Below are positions 1 through 10,638 of a DNA stretch of 64,000 nt, in pieces. Source of the stretch: Henckelia pumila (Eukaryota; Streptophyta; Magnoliopsida; Lamiales; Gesneriaceae); NCBI RefSeq assembly GCF_033568475.1, contig NC_133120.1, forward strand, positions 82,436,151 through 82,500,150. The letters are read 5' to 3'. The translations under genes were made by a program, and so were the position numbers. Position 1 is the stretch's first letter. Every line of letters starts with the position of its first letter. The notes beneath the pieces were generated by a model. It worked only from the letters and a program-made list of their open reading frames with translations, was not told the origin of the DNA and ran no database searches.

Positions 1-12
1 ATTTCACAGCTG

Positions 13-21
13 CTATATAAC
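13..21 (+). promoter_or_regulatory. Putative TATA box of the X8 gene
   Basis: The motif CTATATAAC lies 36-44 bases before the ATG of the X8 gene. This fits a TATA box followed by a very short 5' leader. It is inferred from position and sequence only. Confidence 0.5.
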
Positions 22-56
22 TAGTTCGCAATACCAACAAAGTCGGATAAAAAAAA

Positions 57-936
57 ATGGCAAAGCAAAATATCAATTTGTTTCTTGTTTCAATCTTTTT
101 CGTGATAGTCGCACGGAGATGCAATGCCCAGTTAGCACGAGTAAGTTGTTATAGTTCAATGATGATTTGTTGAATTATACATCATCCAAAAATTCATAGA
201 AATGTATAAAAATCTTTTTGCAGCTTGCTAGTCATATATTCATTAATATGTATCCGTTGGATGATAATATATCCTATACTAACATTAAAAATAATTATTT
301 TCAATTTTTATTTCAGCCAACAGTATGGTGCGTGGCGAACCTCGCTGCCTCAGAACAAGATTACCGATGGTTTTTGAAATTTGCATGTTCTTCGTTAGTG
401 AATTGTGACCCGATTAAACCAGGAGGTGTGTGCCATGAGCCCGCTCATACGTACCATTGGACATCTTACGTTCTCAATATCTACTATCGTTCGACAGGCG
501 TTTGTTGGAAGGGAATCGGTGTTCCAATGTTTCAAAATCCATGTAACATAAAATTTTCTTTCTCGATTTTGTTATCTTATTTAATATAATATATCATGGA
601 TTTTTAAATAATGTTAAGCTAATATTGCATAATGTTATTTAAAAATATAGACAAATTTGATTATTTTATTGTTAAATTTAATTAATTAGTTTGATCGGAA
701 TTGGTATATGCTAATTTGTTTTTATTTTAGAATATATATAGTATTTGTACAAACTTTTGTGCAATTGAAATGGAAAGTTCTTGAGTTCTAATAATTTTGT
801 TGTTCGAATTATTTATGGGATTTAGTATGTATCAAATTATAGTGTAAATCAGAATATACAATTGTTTTAGTAATATTGTGTAATTCTATTTTTATCTTGG
901 TGTTTTGCAGCTCATGATGATTGTGTCTTCGAATAA
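57..936 (+). CDS. Small secreted X8-domain (CBM43) protein, three exons
   Basis: Exons are 57-140, 317-542 and 911-936, all with GT-AG introns and consistent phase, giving 111 aa. Residues 1-24 form a signal peptide (hydrophobic LFLVSIFFVIVA core, likely cut after CNA). The rest is one X8 domain: it opens with WCVAN, contains the PGGVCHEP block, and has six cysteines in the family spacing, the last in DDCVFE. X8/CBM43 domains bind beta-1,3-glucan (callose) and occur alone in plasmodesmata callose-binding proteins or at the C-terminus of GH17 glucanases. Here there is no glucanase domain, and no C-terminal hydrophobic GPI-anchor tail, so the product is probably a free apoplastic protein. The start is the first ATG after the TATA-like box. 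Family assignment is strong; the biological role is inferred. Confidence 0.85.
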
Positions 937-1369
937 AAGTGGGGTGCAAAATAATTGTTGCGTACAACATGAGTTGCGGCTAGCTACTAAATAGGTGATT
1001 GATGATTGTATTTCTGATTTTGGATGTTGTCAATTATATTTATTTTCAATCAATGGTATGGGGTATGCTTCGAATATATTATGTATTTTTTTAAAAATAA
1101 ACTGAAAGATAAAATTTCAAAAACTATGTAAGTGTAACCTTTAAAATAGTACATGGTATGATAAAAATGCTCTGAGCAATCATTTAAATATTATACGTTA
1201 TGTGTATTCACAACAAAATAATATCTGAGTTATTTTACAAAACTTTATATTTAAATGGAAGTGTAAGAGAAATAATGAATCATACTTTTTTATGTTTGAA
1301 GTGACAGTTTCAATAAAATTAATATTTTCCCATGAAATAGTTATCTAATGCTAATTAATAGATGGGATA
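937..1369. other. Intergenic, AT-rich
   Basis: This is the 3' flank of the X8 gene. I see no gene, RNA or clear repeat in it. Confidence 0.6.
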
Positions 1370-1915
1370 ATATTCAATTCAGTCTCCTCATTTTATGCTA
1401 TGTTCTTGATTTAGTCCCTGATTTTCCATTTATCCTAAATTAATCTTTCGTTTTTCGCTTAGTTTCTGGAGTTAGTCATAAAATATGGATGAATGAATAA
1501 AAACCTGACTAACTTTGAAAGAAATTTAATAAGAGAGAATAGAATATCAAATCAAATAATTTAAAGTAGCGAAATTCATATAATCTAATATAACAAAAAG
1601 AAACAAACATTAGGATTCGATGAAAAAAAATAGTAAAACCAATTTCAGAGAAGGGTTGTTGATTTGCCCAACGCTGGTTGGAAAAAAAAAAGAAATAAAA
1701 ATAAGGGCTTCCAAATGAAAATCGAATTTAGGGAAAGAAAGGAAGAGAGGCTTTGGATAAACATTTGAGCACATGACCATCATATGGGAGATTCAGTCCA
1801 TTTTTACTCTCATAATAATTAACGGAAGTATCAAATTCGGAAAACAAGCGAAAAACTGAGGACCAATTCGAGACAATTGAAAATTGAGGGACTAAACTGA
1901 ATTTAGTTTAGCTAG
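1370..1915. repeat. MITE-like element with imperfect terminal inverted repeats
   Basis: The left end (AATTCAGTCTCCTCATTTT, then a TTTAGTCCCTGATTTTCC stretch) is a diverged inverted copy of the right end (TTGAGGGACTAAACTGAATT). The similarity extends inward to the TTTTTCGCTT / AAGCGAAAAA pair. There is no coding capacity, so it looks like a non-autonomous DNA element. No convincing target duplication was found, and the exact edges are uncertain. Confidence 0.45.
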
Positions 1916-2298
1916 ATTTTAAAAATTAAAATAAAATTTTTTGGAGCTTCTTTACACACTTGGGCCTGAGGTAAAGGCCTCTTGGGCCTCCTCTCAGGTC
2001 TGGCCATGATCATCCAACTAAAGTTAATGTGTATAATAATAATTAGTAATCTACGCACGCGAAAATTTGCGTGTATAAATAATTTATATTATGTTTAAAA
2101 ATAATGAATATTTATTATTTTTTAATTGAAAAATAAAATTAAAAGATGATAGTTATAAGTAGTAAAAAATATTTTTGTTCATCCATTAATTTGACCAAGA
2201 TGGTTATTATAAGGAGTTTATGCATTATTATAATAATAATAATAATAATGAACAAAAACGTATGTTACGATAATCTTTAATGGTATTGTCAAGTATTT
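1916..2298. other. Intergenic, AT-rich, with a short AAT microsatellite
   Basis: No gene is seen. A short AAT repeat lies near 2228-2249. Confidence 0.5.
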
Positions 2299-2563
2299 GG
2301 GCTAATTGCATTCATATCCCTTGTAAAAAGTCTAAAAGGCATAAAACACCCTGTGCAAAATTAATAGCATATTAGACTCTATGTTTTAAAAAAATTAACA
2401 TAAAAACTCCTATGAGAGGGTATAAATGTGCCTGAGTTTGTATAACATAGGGGTGAAATGTGCTACATTTTAAAAATCTGGGGGATGCATTAGCCTATTA
2501 ATATTTCATAGGGGGTTTTATGTCTTTTAGACTTTTCACAGGGGATATGGATGCAATTAGCCC
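2299..2563. mobile_element. MITE copy 1, Mutator-like by TSD length
   Basis: The element begins GGGCTAATTGCAT and ends ATGCAATTAGCCC, with roughly 45 bp terminal inverted repeats that include the GTCTAAAAGRCATAAAAC block. The flanks CAAGTATTT and CAAATATTT (one mismatch) fit a 9 bp target site duplication, which points to Mutator-like transposition. A second copy is at 16551-16814. It has no coding capacity. Confidence 0.8.
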
Positions 2564-2572
2564 CAAATATTT

Positions 2573-4238
2573 TCATAAAATATATGTTGAAAGATTGTGT
2601 ACGTACTATATAATTCATATTTTATGTTGTTTTGCTTGGAAAAAAGATGTCTTCTCATCAGTATTAAGCCAATCATAAATTGTTATGAACGTGTGTGTAT
2701 TATTCAGTATTTGAAACAATTTCAAAATTAGACTAAAAGGTATTGAACTAAAAAGTAACATATTTGAAAATACGATGCATAAATACACCATGTCTTTACT
2801 GCATTTGCCTCTCTTTTAAACCAAATTTCATATCAATGTAGGGCCTTTTAGGCACAAAATTCGTCAATTTGGACTGGGCTTAAAGGGTAGGCAACATTTG
2901 GTCCCCGGTTTACACCTGGACTGATTTATTGGGCTCAGTGCCCTTTACGAAATGTAACATTCATGGAGTTTCTAGAAACTTAATCCATTTTAGTATTTAA
3001 TATAATATAGTATAAATGCATTTATTGGGCAAAAAAAAAAAAAAAAAAAAGACCGGCTGTTTAACACTTACACAATTGAAGTATGGACATTTTGATTTTG
3101 AAGCTCAAGCTTTGAAATTTCTTGCATACCCACTTGATTAATGGTCATGCCCTGACATTGAAAATGACCATTTTGACAAATTAACTATTTGAATAGTCTA
3201 TGCTCAAAGGATAAACGTTTATCAGTTATCACAAACAATCAGAAGAATACAAACTACAATCATTTAGAGCACGTTGATAAATAAAAAAAATGCATCCCAA
3301 GTTTTTCCATTTTGATTCACTTTTTATTTTTCATTGCATCATGTCTGAAAAAATTACATTGACAACCAAAGAGAGAAAGGGAATAACCTTCCCTTTACAC
3401 ATAAAACCCGCTGTCCTTGTTAGTTAGCATGAGTTGCTTGGTTCGATGTTCGACAAATAAAAGTATGAGAAATATCTTTAACGGTTTGACCCAAGTACGA
3501 AACATTAAAAAGTTAGGAGTATTTACTTTCAATAAGTTTGTTAATCTAGATTTTTTTTTTTTTTCATGAATCATTTTTTTTACTCATCTTTCATTTAGTC
3601 TTAATGTAATTGACACTCACCCTTGTTATAATTTATACACTTGATAAGGGATATAAATATCAAATATATATTACATTTACAATGAGTTTTCATGTTAGTG
3701 TTCCCAAAATAAGGTGGAGTGGATCGAGTTTTCATGCCAATGCGGGAAGGGTAAAATAAAATAATATATATTATTAGTGCATTGATGCATGAATTACGTG
3801 TTTGTATAATATTTTTGTAATTAATTTGATTTATATTCAAATAAGAGTAATAATATCATAGATGTAAAAATTATCGAGAAATTAAACTACAATTTGAAAT
3901 ATCGAAATAAAAACAAAAGAAAAAAAAACAAAAGTGAAATATCTATATCACATAAGACAATTTGGGTAGAAAAAGATGATGTCTACATGACAAATTCTTT
4001 ATATATAGGAGAAGATAACGACATGAAGATCACATATTCCCTGTAACTAATTATTAATAGATGCTATAAAAGCATGGAGATAAAAATTAGATTAATAATA
4101 ATTTGGTGCGATCACACAACGATGTAATGAAAAGATTACTATATAAACGGAATCCCATATTTTTAATTATATTTAATAATTGTTTGACCCATAAATTAAT
4201 TTGTGTCATTAATTTATCATAATTAAGAATTTTAATGA
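2573..4238. other. Intergenic, AT-rich
   Basis: It contains an A-rich tract near 3031-3050. The short open frames here match no family I know and are ordinary by-products of AT-rich DNA. Confidence 0.5.
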
Positions 4239-4241
4239 TAG

Positions 4242-4515
4242 AACTACAACAAAAACGGGATACGACAACGGATATTGTCGTAGGGGTCAAAAAACCGTTG
4301 TACTTTAAGGTGTTGTCGAAAATACACCCAACGACAAATCCGTTGTCGTTGCTTTCAAAAGACAACGGATTTTATCCGTTGTCGTTTTTTTCAAAAGACA
4401 ACGGATTTTATATGTTGTTTTTCCTTGAAACGACAACGGTTTTTATCTGTTGTCGTATATAGAACTTTTAACAACACCGAAAATTACAACAGTTTTGAAA
4501 TTACAAAGACAACGG
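4242..4515. repeat. CACTA left sub-terminal repeats
   Basis: Multiple direct and inverted copies of GACAACGG with a TTTT/ATTT tail (for example at about 4262, 4358, 4398, 4431 and 4508) surround the left end. Such clusters bind transposase in the En/Spm superfamily. Confidence 0.8.
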
Positions 4516-5024
4516 ATACTAAAAAAAACAAAAAAAAAATTTTAATATACAAATTTTTAATAATATAAATGAAACAAAAATTTAAAATTTAAAATAAATT
4601 TTAATATACAATTTTTCAATATTACAAATCAACATTCTAATTCTAAATTCTAAATCAATCTACACTAGAAAATATATCCATCGAGTTATGAATTAATCTA
4701 TATAAATTAACTCGAAACTTTTCTATACATCGATTTATGAACTAATCTATATAAATTAATTTGGAACATTCCTTCTAGATTAACATCCACCATTATCCCT
4801 TGCATCCCGACTATTTGCACAAGTTGACGAATTCAGGTAGTAGAAAAAATGTCAAAATTCTGGAATTCGAATCCATAAAACGAAAATGCTGGGAAGACTT
4901 GATGGTAAAGTTCCAATACGAATCCATAAAACAAAAATTCCTCCTGTCGATGTTAGGAAAATGAGTAGTGGCAATATAAAGAATCAGCGTAAATAAAACT
5001 ACAAATATTCATATCATTTGACTG

Positions 5025-5838
5025 GCGGCGCTCCTTGTCCTCCTCGTCATCTACATATTGCTCTGCCAATTCGTACCTGCAAATGCGCAAAGTTTATCAA
5101 CATAAAAACAAATGCTTCCCCCTCAATTCAACAAAATTTCTTTTCCTTCACTTTATTTCACTCAATCAACCAATTGCAGTAGATGTTCAAAGTCAATCCA
5201 TTTAAAAGATACACACACATAGAGGCCACCAGATCAAATACTAATCTGAAAACAGTTGTCTGCCCCCGAAACAAGATGTTCTATCTCAATTTATGGATCT
5301 CCTGGCTAAATAAGTAAAGATAAAGAGGATCGAACCATCCTTCTTACTTTCTCAAAGACATTTATCCATCATATATTTCACTATAGTTCTATGATTCAGA
5401 TTCCAGAGAATCCTTTCCTATTCGATCCAACCACCTTCAACGAAAAATTTTCGAATTCCAAGCATAATTTATCATGACCTTCCCCTGTCCTAAATCAACC
5501 AACAAAACTAGTTCCTACTTCCTACTGCCCAAAACGGCAGGACACTCGAATCACATATACACCAAATTGATCCAATCCAAAAATATATGCAGAAACAAAT
5601 AGTCAGAACAACACAGATGATTTCTTTTCAAAAAAAAAAACACATAAAGAGACATGGTGGCTTACGCGTGAGCAAAAGCCTGAAGAAAATAGACATCTTG
5701 AGAGATGCAATGAATAAAAGACTTGGGGTCCAAAGTTCCGGCAGCCAAGCAAACTGAAAAAGGGCTGTAAAGAGCTAAAGCCCTCTCGTTCTTGAACTTT
5801 TTCCACAGCTTCTTTGCTATCCCCCCTTCATCTGACAC
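5025..5838 (-). pseudogene. TH2 (thiamin phosphate phosphatase / TenA-like) fragment
   Basis: Two minus-strand exons resemble the N-terminal part of plant TH2, which joins a TenA-like domain to a HAD phosphatase in thiamin metabolism. The first, 5838-5666, contains KLWKKFKNERALALYSPF and SQDVYFLQAFAHA. The second, from 5076 down to about 5025, contains YELAEQYVDDEEDKERRQ. The GT-AG intron between them splices in frame, completing an alanine codon across the junction. Similarity stops after the second exon, so no catalytic phosphatase region is present. It lies inside the CACTA element downstream, in transcriptional sense, of the methyltransferase fragment, and is most likely a captured, non-functional piece. 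Confidence 0.75.
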
Positions 5839-5924
5839 CTGCAATTCGAAACATGTCTTTACCTCCTCAAGATCAAAGCAGCTACAAGATCGATCAAATT
5901 AACTTTCTTGATCTTAATGCTTTT

Positions 5925-5972
5925 GCATGGTACAGAAATGAGGAGTAGTGCTTGCATGGTACAGAAATGAGG
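5925..5972. repeat. Short tandem duplication
   Basis: The phrase TGCATGGTACAGAAATGAGG occurs twice about 25 bases apart inside the captured region. It is a small local duplication in an intron-like stretch. Confidence 0.6.
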
Positions 5973-6321
5973 AAATTAATGAAAAATGAATACTCTTTGG
6001 AATGTCTTTCAGTGCAGTTCCACGACCCTGAAACCAAAAATAAACATGCCACAAGTTAATTCATCTACAATATTCCAAGCAACTTAATTTCAACCTTGCA
6101 GACATTGTAGCTGTAGTGGCATAGAGATTGAAAAGAGTGAAGTTAAGGCATAAAGTATATTAAATTGCTAATAGACCAATTAAAAAAAGCTCATGACTAA
6201 CCTGTATTTGTCTATTATATGGTTTTCGAAACCAAATGTGTTTTTCAACATGGATTTTGCTTCATGGGAAACAGGCAGTACAAGCCTGCATATAATCTTT
6301 TTTGTCTGCTTATATAAGTGG

Positions 6322-7375
6322 TTAACCTGTATTTGTCTGCATATGCTCGTAATTTAGCTGCCTAGACGCTTCATACAAGGCAATGCCAACACTCACTGAC
6401 AAATTTAGACATCTAACATACGTTTCGACCATCGAATTTCGAATGGTTCCTCCATCGAGTGGTTTGCTTTTACAATCCAGCAGCGCTTCCAGAGGAAAAC
6501 CGCTTGTTTCCGAGCCGAATACAACCCAATCGCCCTTTCTGTAGGAAAATTCCTGCATACAGGAGGATTTATAGTCAAGAAAATCGTTAAAGACTGCCAA
6601 TTATTAGCTTAAAGAAGATTTTCTTATTTTTTTTAAAAAAAGATATTAGATTTTCTTGAATAAATACCTGATCACAGCCCGTTTATTATAAAGAATTATA
6701 TACAAGCAGTAAAAAAGGCATACATACAGTGGTTAACACATTTAACTCTCATATTTCTCGGCTCATCGTGAAAGTTTCTATGAATCAATTCTTGTAGGAG
6801 AAATGTAATTTTCTGATAATTTTTTTGTCATGTGATGGCGAAACCTAATGATAAAAATAAACTCCCTACTTTTTAATCATCTTGATATTTTACTAGATAA
6901 AATAGAAATCAACGTTGTTAGCATTACACATATATGCTTTCCTTGAGGCTATGTGGTCTAGAAATCGAAGGTGTGTGCTGTACTAGTCGTTTCTAAAAAT
7001 TATCAAGGGTGTGGGAAGGTAAGACATATACTTCTTTGTGCAGAGTTGGCAACAGCTAAACGAGGTACCGAACACCACATAATACCTAGTAAGTAGGTCT
7101 TTAAGGTTTAAATCTTTTCTCAAGCAGAACAATTCCAGAAGCCAAGTTACTTTATATTAGACTTACTGAGTGAATATTTGTCCCTCTCTTGGTGAATGCT
7201 AGCAACCTCTTTTCTCCGTCCTGCACAATCAAGAACAGAGTTGTCCTCATATAATAGAAATAACAAATTAACTCGAATCATATTTAGAATGAAAATAAGA
7301 AACCTCTTGTTTGAAGTATTCCTGAAACTCTGACCATGATGGGTCTGGTTTCACAACATCTAATTTAACTTCACT
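6322..7375 (-). pseudogene. SpoU/TrmL-type tRNA (or rRNA) 2'-O-methyltransferase fragment
   Basis: Three minus-strand exons splice in frame. The first, about 7375-7304, holds KPDPSWSEFQEYFKQE. The second, 7220-7167, holds DGEKRLLAFTKRGTNIHS. The third, 6552 down to about 6322, holds EFSYRKGDWVVFGSETSG and ETYVRCLNLSVSVGIALYEA. This is the C-terminal half of a plant SpoU-family enzyme that methylates ribose using S-adenosylmethionine at the trefoil-knot site. The normally conserved IPM in the knot motif reads NSM here, a substitution expected to harm cofactor binding. The N-terminal half is absent and several residues before KPDPSW appear deleted. I read it as a captured, decaying fragment within the CACTA element. 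Confidence 0.8.
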
Positions 7376-8150
7376 GCTTCTGAAGAGAACATTCTTGGAA
7401 GCTTTTTAGAGCGATAATAACCAAGCATCTTAACAATCAGATTAGTTAAAAATCAGATCATAGGGGTAACAAAATATTTCGGTACAGTTAATATCAGTAA
7501 ATTGAGTAATACCAGCTTCCAAGGTGCATGATAGCTTTTGTCATTCAGGCAAAAATCATGAATGGTAAGAGAAAGCCTGGATGTTTATTGCTCCAGATTC
7601 CATGAACATATATACTGCAACAAAATGATGATCTCCACAAGGTCATAAACAATATCTTGAGGAATCCTTTTGTGTAAAAAATATTATTATAGTATAAGAA
7701 AGCAGAAAATCTAGATGAATGTGTTTACCAAACTTAATCTTTGATGTAGACTATGCAACATAATAAATACTCACTTGACCAAAAAAATAAAAAGAATCTG
7801 CTCCAAAATCCCAATTTTAAGTGATTGAAAATCTTATCAACTTGATTAGTTGTACCTTCTTATGCTTAATATGAGTGAAGGTACCTTTGTGCCCCTCCAA
7901 TATCTTGCACATGAAGGAAGCCATGAGCTGCTAAGTGAACATGAAACAGCAGCAATCATATTAAATGCTGAAACGAATGACAATGAAGAAAACAAAAGCA
8001 AACCTTGCTTTGAAAAATAAGAAGACTCGTAACATACATAAACATGAATATCAATCACAACAGAAGTAACACTAAACTATGTGAGACTTCATAAATCTAG
8101 TCATAGAGCAAACCTACTGATGCCATTGCTATCATAAAATTTTCAAATAC

Positions 8151-8445
8151 AAGTCGGAGAATCCACCATGGGTACTTGTATCCGATGCAGTCAAAACCTT
8201 GCAGAACGAGTGCACTGCAGATTTAGGAGGCTCCTCCGGGGAGTTATCAAAGCTTCTTGGCCCAGTCTGCTGAATATGCAACCATAAAACTTATGTAAAT
8301 TTCATAATTTTAACCTTAAAGCATTTTGCTGAATATCACATAAAAAATAAAAGAAAACACAAAAAAAAGATAGGTTCTTACATCTGTTTCTGGCAGCAAT
8401 GTAATCTGTGCATAAACTTCATCAGTGTCCTTTTCAGCCGGTAAA
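8151..8445 (-). pseudogene. Auxin response factor (ARF) fragment, start of the B3 domain
   Basis: Two minus-strand exons are joined by a GT-AG intron (8381-8270) in frame. The first, about 8445-8382, reads AEKDTDEVYAQITLLPE. The second, 8269 to about 8151, reads [20 protein letters not shown]. These are hallmark ARF sequences directly before and at the start of the B3 DNA-binding domain, closest in feel to the ARF1/2/9 repressor group. After GGFS the frame leaves the family and soon stops, so the DNA-contacting part of B3 and all later domains are missing. It lies between the captured subtilase and methyltransferase pieces. Confidence 0.8.
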
Positions 8446-8507
8446 GTATAAAATTTCACAAAATTAACAAACCATCATACCATTAGCATTAACAAGTAAA
8501 GTCTTGC

Positions 8508-8553
8508 TCAAAAATTATGATTTATGGCTTAAATCAAAGCTGAAGATGTAAGG
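8508..8553. repeat. Internal duplicate of the 9664-9705 segment
   Basis: The stretch around ATGATTTATGGCTTAAATC is repeated about 1.15 kb to the right at 9664-9705, beside the triplicated 22 bp unit. It shows duplication inside the CACTA element after or during assembly. Confidence 0.65.
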
Positions 8554-8689
8554 AAAAAATTTTATATTAGAAACTCAATTGTCTCTTGTCGTCTGAGTAG
8601 CACAAAAATCCAAATCAAAGGGAAGTACTTATTAAGTTAGTATAAAATTCCACAATATTAACAAACCATCTTACCATCATACCATTAGA

Positions 8690-9275
8690 ATTGAACTTGA
8701 CACGTTGTTTGTCGAAATCTTGATTTGTTGGTCCCTGAGCTTCCGTGTAGGCAGCTATGACGTACACTCACTCCTGGAGCGGTGATATCAGGCTGAAATT
8801 ACAACATGAAAATGTATCACACCCCCTTTTTATATGAAAGGGAAGTACTTATTAAGTTAGTTAATTTGATGTCAAAAAACCTTTAGTATTTCTGGTGTGA
8901 TGGTGCTAGGACCCTTGGACGAAAAGGCCGCCATGGATGGAGCTGGTTTTGTACCTAATTGAGTTTGGGGTCGGGTGATAGAAGCTACACCAGACCTGCA
9001 GTAAGAGTTGCTAAATTTTCATTTTATTCCCTACAAATGAAAGCAGGGGATATATCTTGGGTCTTGATATAATTGATATGTGAATCGGGTAGGACATGAG
9101 GATCAGCAATAATTTCATAACCAGAAGCCTGATTGTTGGCTAAAACCATTCTCGCTGCTCCAGTTAAGGCCGCTTGCTGTCCTTTGTCGACCCTCGCGTT
9201 TTCTCCTCATAGACAGACCAAGATTTCCCCTTTACCTTTTCTGGTCCAGAGTTCCAGCTTGACAAAGAATCCTGG
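8690..9275 (-). pseudogene. Subtilisin-like protease (SBT) fragment with frameshifts and a stop
   Basis: Minus-strand pieces match the protease-associated and following regions of a plant SBT, close to the SBT5/AIR3 type. About 9275-9050 has GENARVDKGQQAALTGA and ASGYEIIADPHVLPDSHINY. Exon 8995-8881 has TQLGTKPAP and SKGPSTITPEILK. Exon about 8796-8690 has PDITAPGVS and AAYTEAQGPTNQDFDK. An in-frame TGA replaces an arginine just before GENAR, small deletions shift the frame near 9210-9240, and a four-base insertion shifts it after PGVSV. The Asp, His and Ser catalytic segments are not seen. It is a captured, dead fragment, first in sense order of the four. Confidence 0.75.
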
Positions 9276-9680
9276 ATCCATGTAAAGTTATTTTGCAGTA
9301 AAAAAAACACTCTCCAACACGACTAAAATAGGCATTTTTGTGCTCTTACGCCTTCTCAGCAGACACATTAGCGGCATTAGCGAATGCAGCAGAAATTATG
9401 GTTTAGAACTTATAAGTTTACTTCATACAAATCGACGAAGAAATGCATCCCAAGAACACAAAACCAAAAGATCTTCAACTGATATGGAAAAAAAACCCAA
9501 AAAAAATAGAAAAAAATGGAACAGAGAAAGACTGGACTATGCTCGAAATAGCTTGGTTAAGAGCAACTTACAACCAAAAATCGAAGCAAACTCGCACAAG
9601 AAAGATTAAGAACAACGCGTGTAGTAGGTCACCGAACAAGACTTCGAGCAGCTCGATTCCTTGCTCAAAATTTATGATTT

Positions 9681-9746
9681 ATGGCTTAAATCGAAGTTGG
9701 AGATGGCTTAAATCAAAGCTGGAGATGGCTTAAATCGAAGCTGGAG
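9681..9746. repeat. 22 bp unit in three tandem copies
   Basis: ATGGCTTAAATCRAAGYTGG plus AG is repeated at 9681, 9703 and 9725 with one or two differences. It sits between the captured subtilase fragment and the right CACTA terminus. Confidence 0.8.
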
Positions 9747-9885
9747 ATGTTTTCGGCGATCGATCGGTGGCTAAGGCACCGGATCTGAGCTGGGTCGGAG
9801 GGGCGACGGGTTGGGGCTAGGGTTTGGGCTTCTCTTTTCTTTCTTTTTTTCATTCTTCCCTTAAAGAGTGTAGACACGCTGTAGG

Positions 9886-9887
<2 letters not shown>

Positions 9888-9928
<41 letters not shown>
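9888..9928. repeat. TA microsatellite
   Basis: An uninterrupted TA repeat directly abuts a nested MITE. A shorter TA tract lies on the other side (10099-10114). Confidence 0.95.
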
Positions 9929-9931
<3 letters not shown>

Positions 9932-10099
9932 TAATGATACCCTGCACACCCTTACCCTGCACACCTGTGGGCACCTGCCTACGTGGCGCGCCCACAACCA
10001 CACAATTGTTTTTTACAAAAACTGGCTGACCAATCATGGACCGCCACGTATGCGGTACTCATGTTACCCTGCACACCTAGGGTGCAGGGTATCATTTCT
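9929..10099. mobile_element. MITE nested inside the CACTA element
   Basis: The ends AGTAATGATACCCTGCAC and GTGCAGGGTATCATTTCT are inverted repeats, and both are flanked by TA repeats. A second internal copy of ACCCTGCACACC on each side extends the terminal repeat. It is about 170 bp and non-coding. A TA target fits a Stowaway/Tourist-like preference, but the TA tract prevents a clear TSD call. Confidence 0.65.
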
Positions 10100-10122
10100 A
10101 TATATATATATATTTAAAAAAA

Positions 10123-10445
10123 ACAAAGACAACGGTTTAAAAAACGTGTTGTCTTAGACTACATAAAGCAATACAAAAAGACAACGGTTACAAATAACTG
10201 TTGTCGTAGAGCTCAAAAAGCACGCACATAGACAACGGTTAATTAAAACCGTTGTCGTAGGCCATAAAAAACCCGCTGATAGACAACGGTTTTTTAAAAT
10301 CGTTGTCTTTAACACATATAAGACAACGGTTTTTTAAAAACCGTTGTAGTTTTTAATTAAAATACGGCCAACAACAACGGTTTTTGAAAAACCGTTGTTA
10401 AATGTCAAAAGACAACAGTTTGTGTATAAAACCGTTGTCTTTTTA
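10123..10445. repeat. CACTA right sub-terminal repeats
   Basis: At least ten copies of GACAACGGTT or its inverse AACCGTTGTC occur in 320 bp, several as near-perfect short hairpins (for example 10281-10306 and 10322-10347). They mirror the cluster at the left end. Confidence 0.85.
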
Positions 10446-10638
10446 GTGTGGTTAATTAGCATATTTGTTGTAGTGTAGTCATCGGTGAATTAAAGCCCGA
10501 TAAAGATACAAGAACTTCAAAGATTTGGTCAACAACTTCAAGACCCACTACTGCACTCGGGGAATCGGATTGACACTCGAGAAACCAAGCAGAGAAAGAG
10601 AAAAAGACTAAGTCAAAACAGTTACAAGTAGTAGGATG

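Larger units (their letters stand above)
4242..10475. mobile_element. Non-autonomous CACTA (En/Spm) element carrying host gene fragments (Pack-CACTA)
   Basis: The right end reads TTTGTTGTAGTG, the inverse of CACTACAACAAA. The left end reads AACTACAACAAAAAC, the same terminus with the first C changed to A. Both ends are flanked by TAG (4239-4241 and 10476-10478), the 3 bp duplication expected of CACTA transposons. Dense sub-terminal repeats of the type GACAACGGTTTT / AAAACCGTTGTC lie inside each end. No transposase frame was recognised in the 6.2 kb interior. Instead it holds exon-intron fragments resembling a subtilase, an ARF, a TrmL-type methyltransferase and TH2, all on the minus strand. 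Introns are kept, so capture was at the DNA level. A small MITE and a TA microsatellite are nested inside. Confidence 0.85.

Noticed and set aside
3601-3840. Small open frame as a gene
   Set aside because: AT-rich, no motifs, no splice context, no family resemblance.
8151-8445. tasiARF target site linking the captured ARF piece to the nearby MIR390
   Set aside because: The captured part is the start of B3; tasiARF sites lie further downstream in ARF2/3/4, and nothing similar is present.
9713-10003. Minus-strand open frame through the right CACTA region
   Set aside because: It crosses a TA microsatellite and a MITE end and has no family resemblance.
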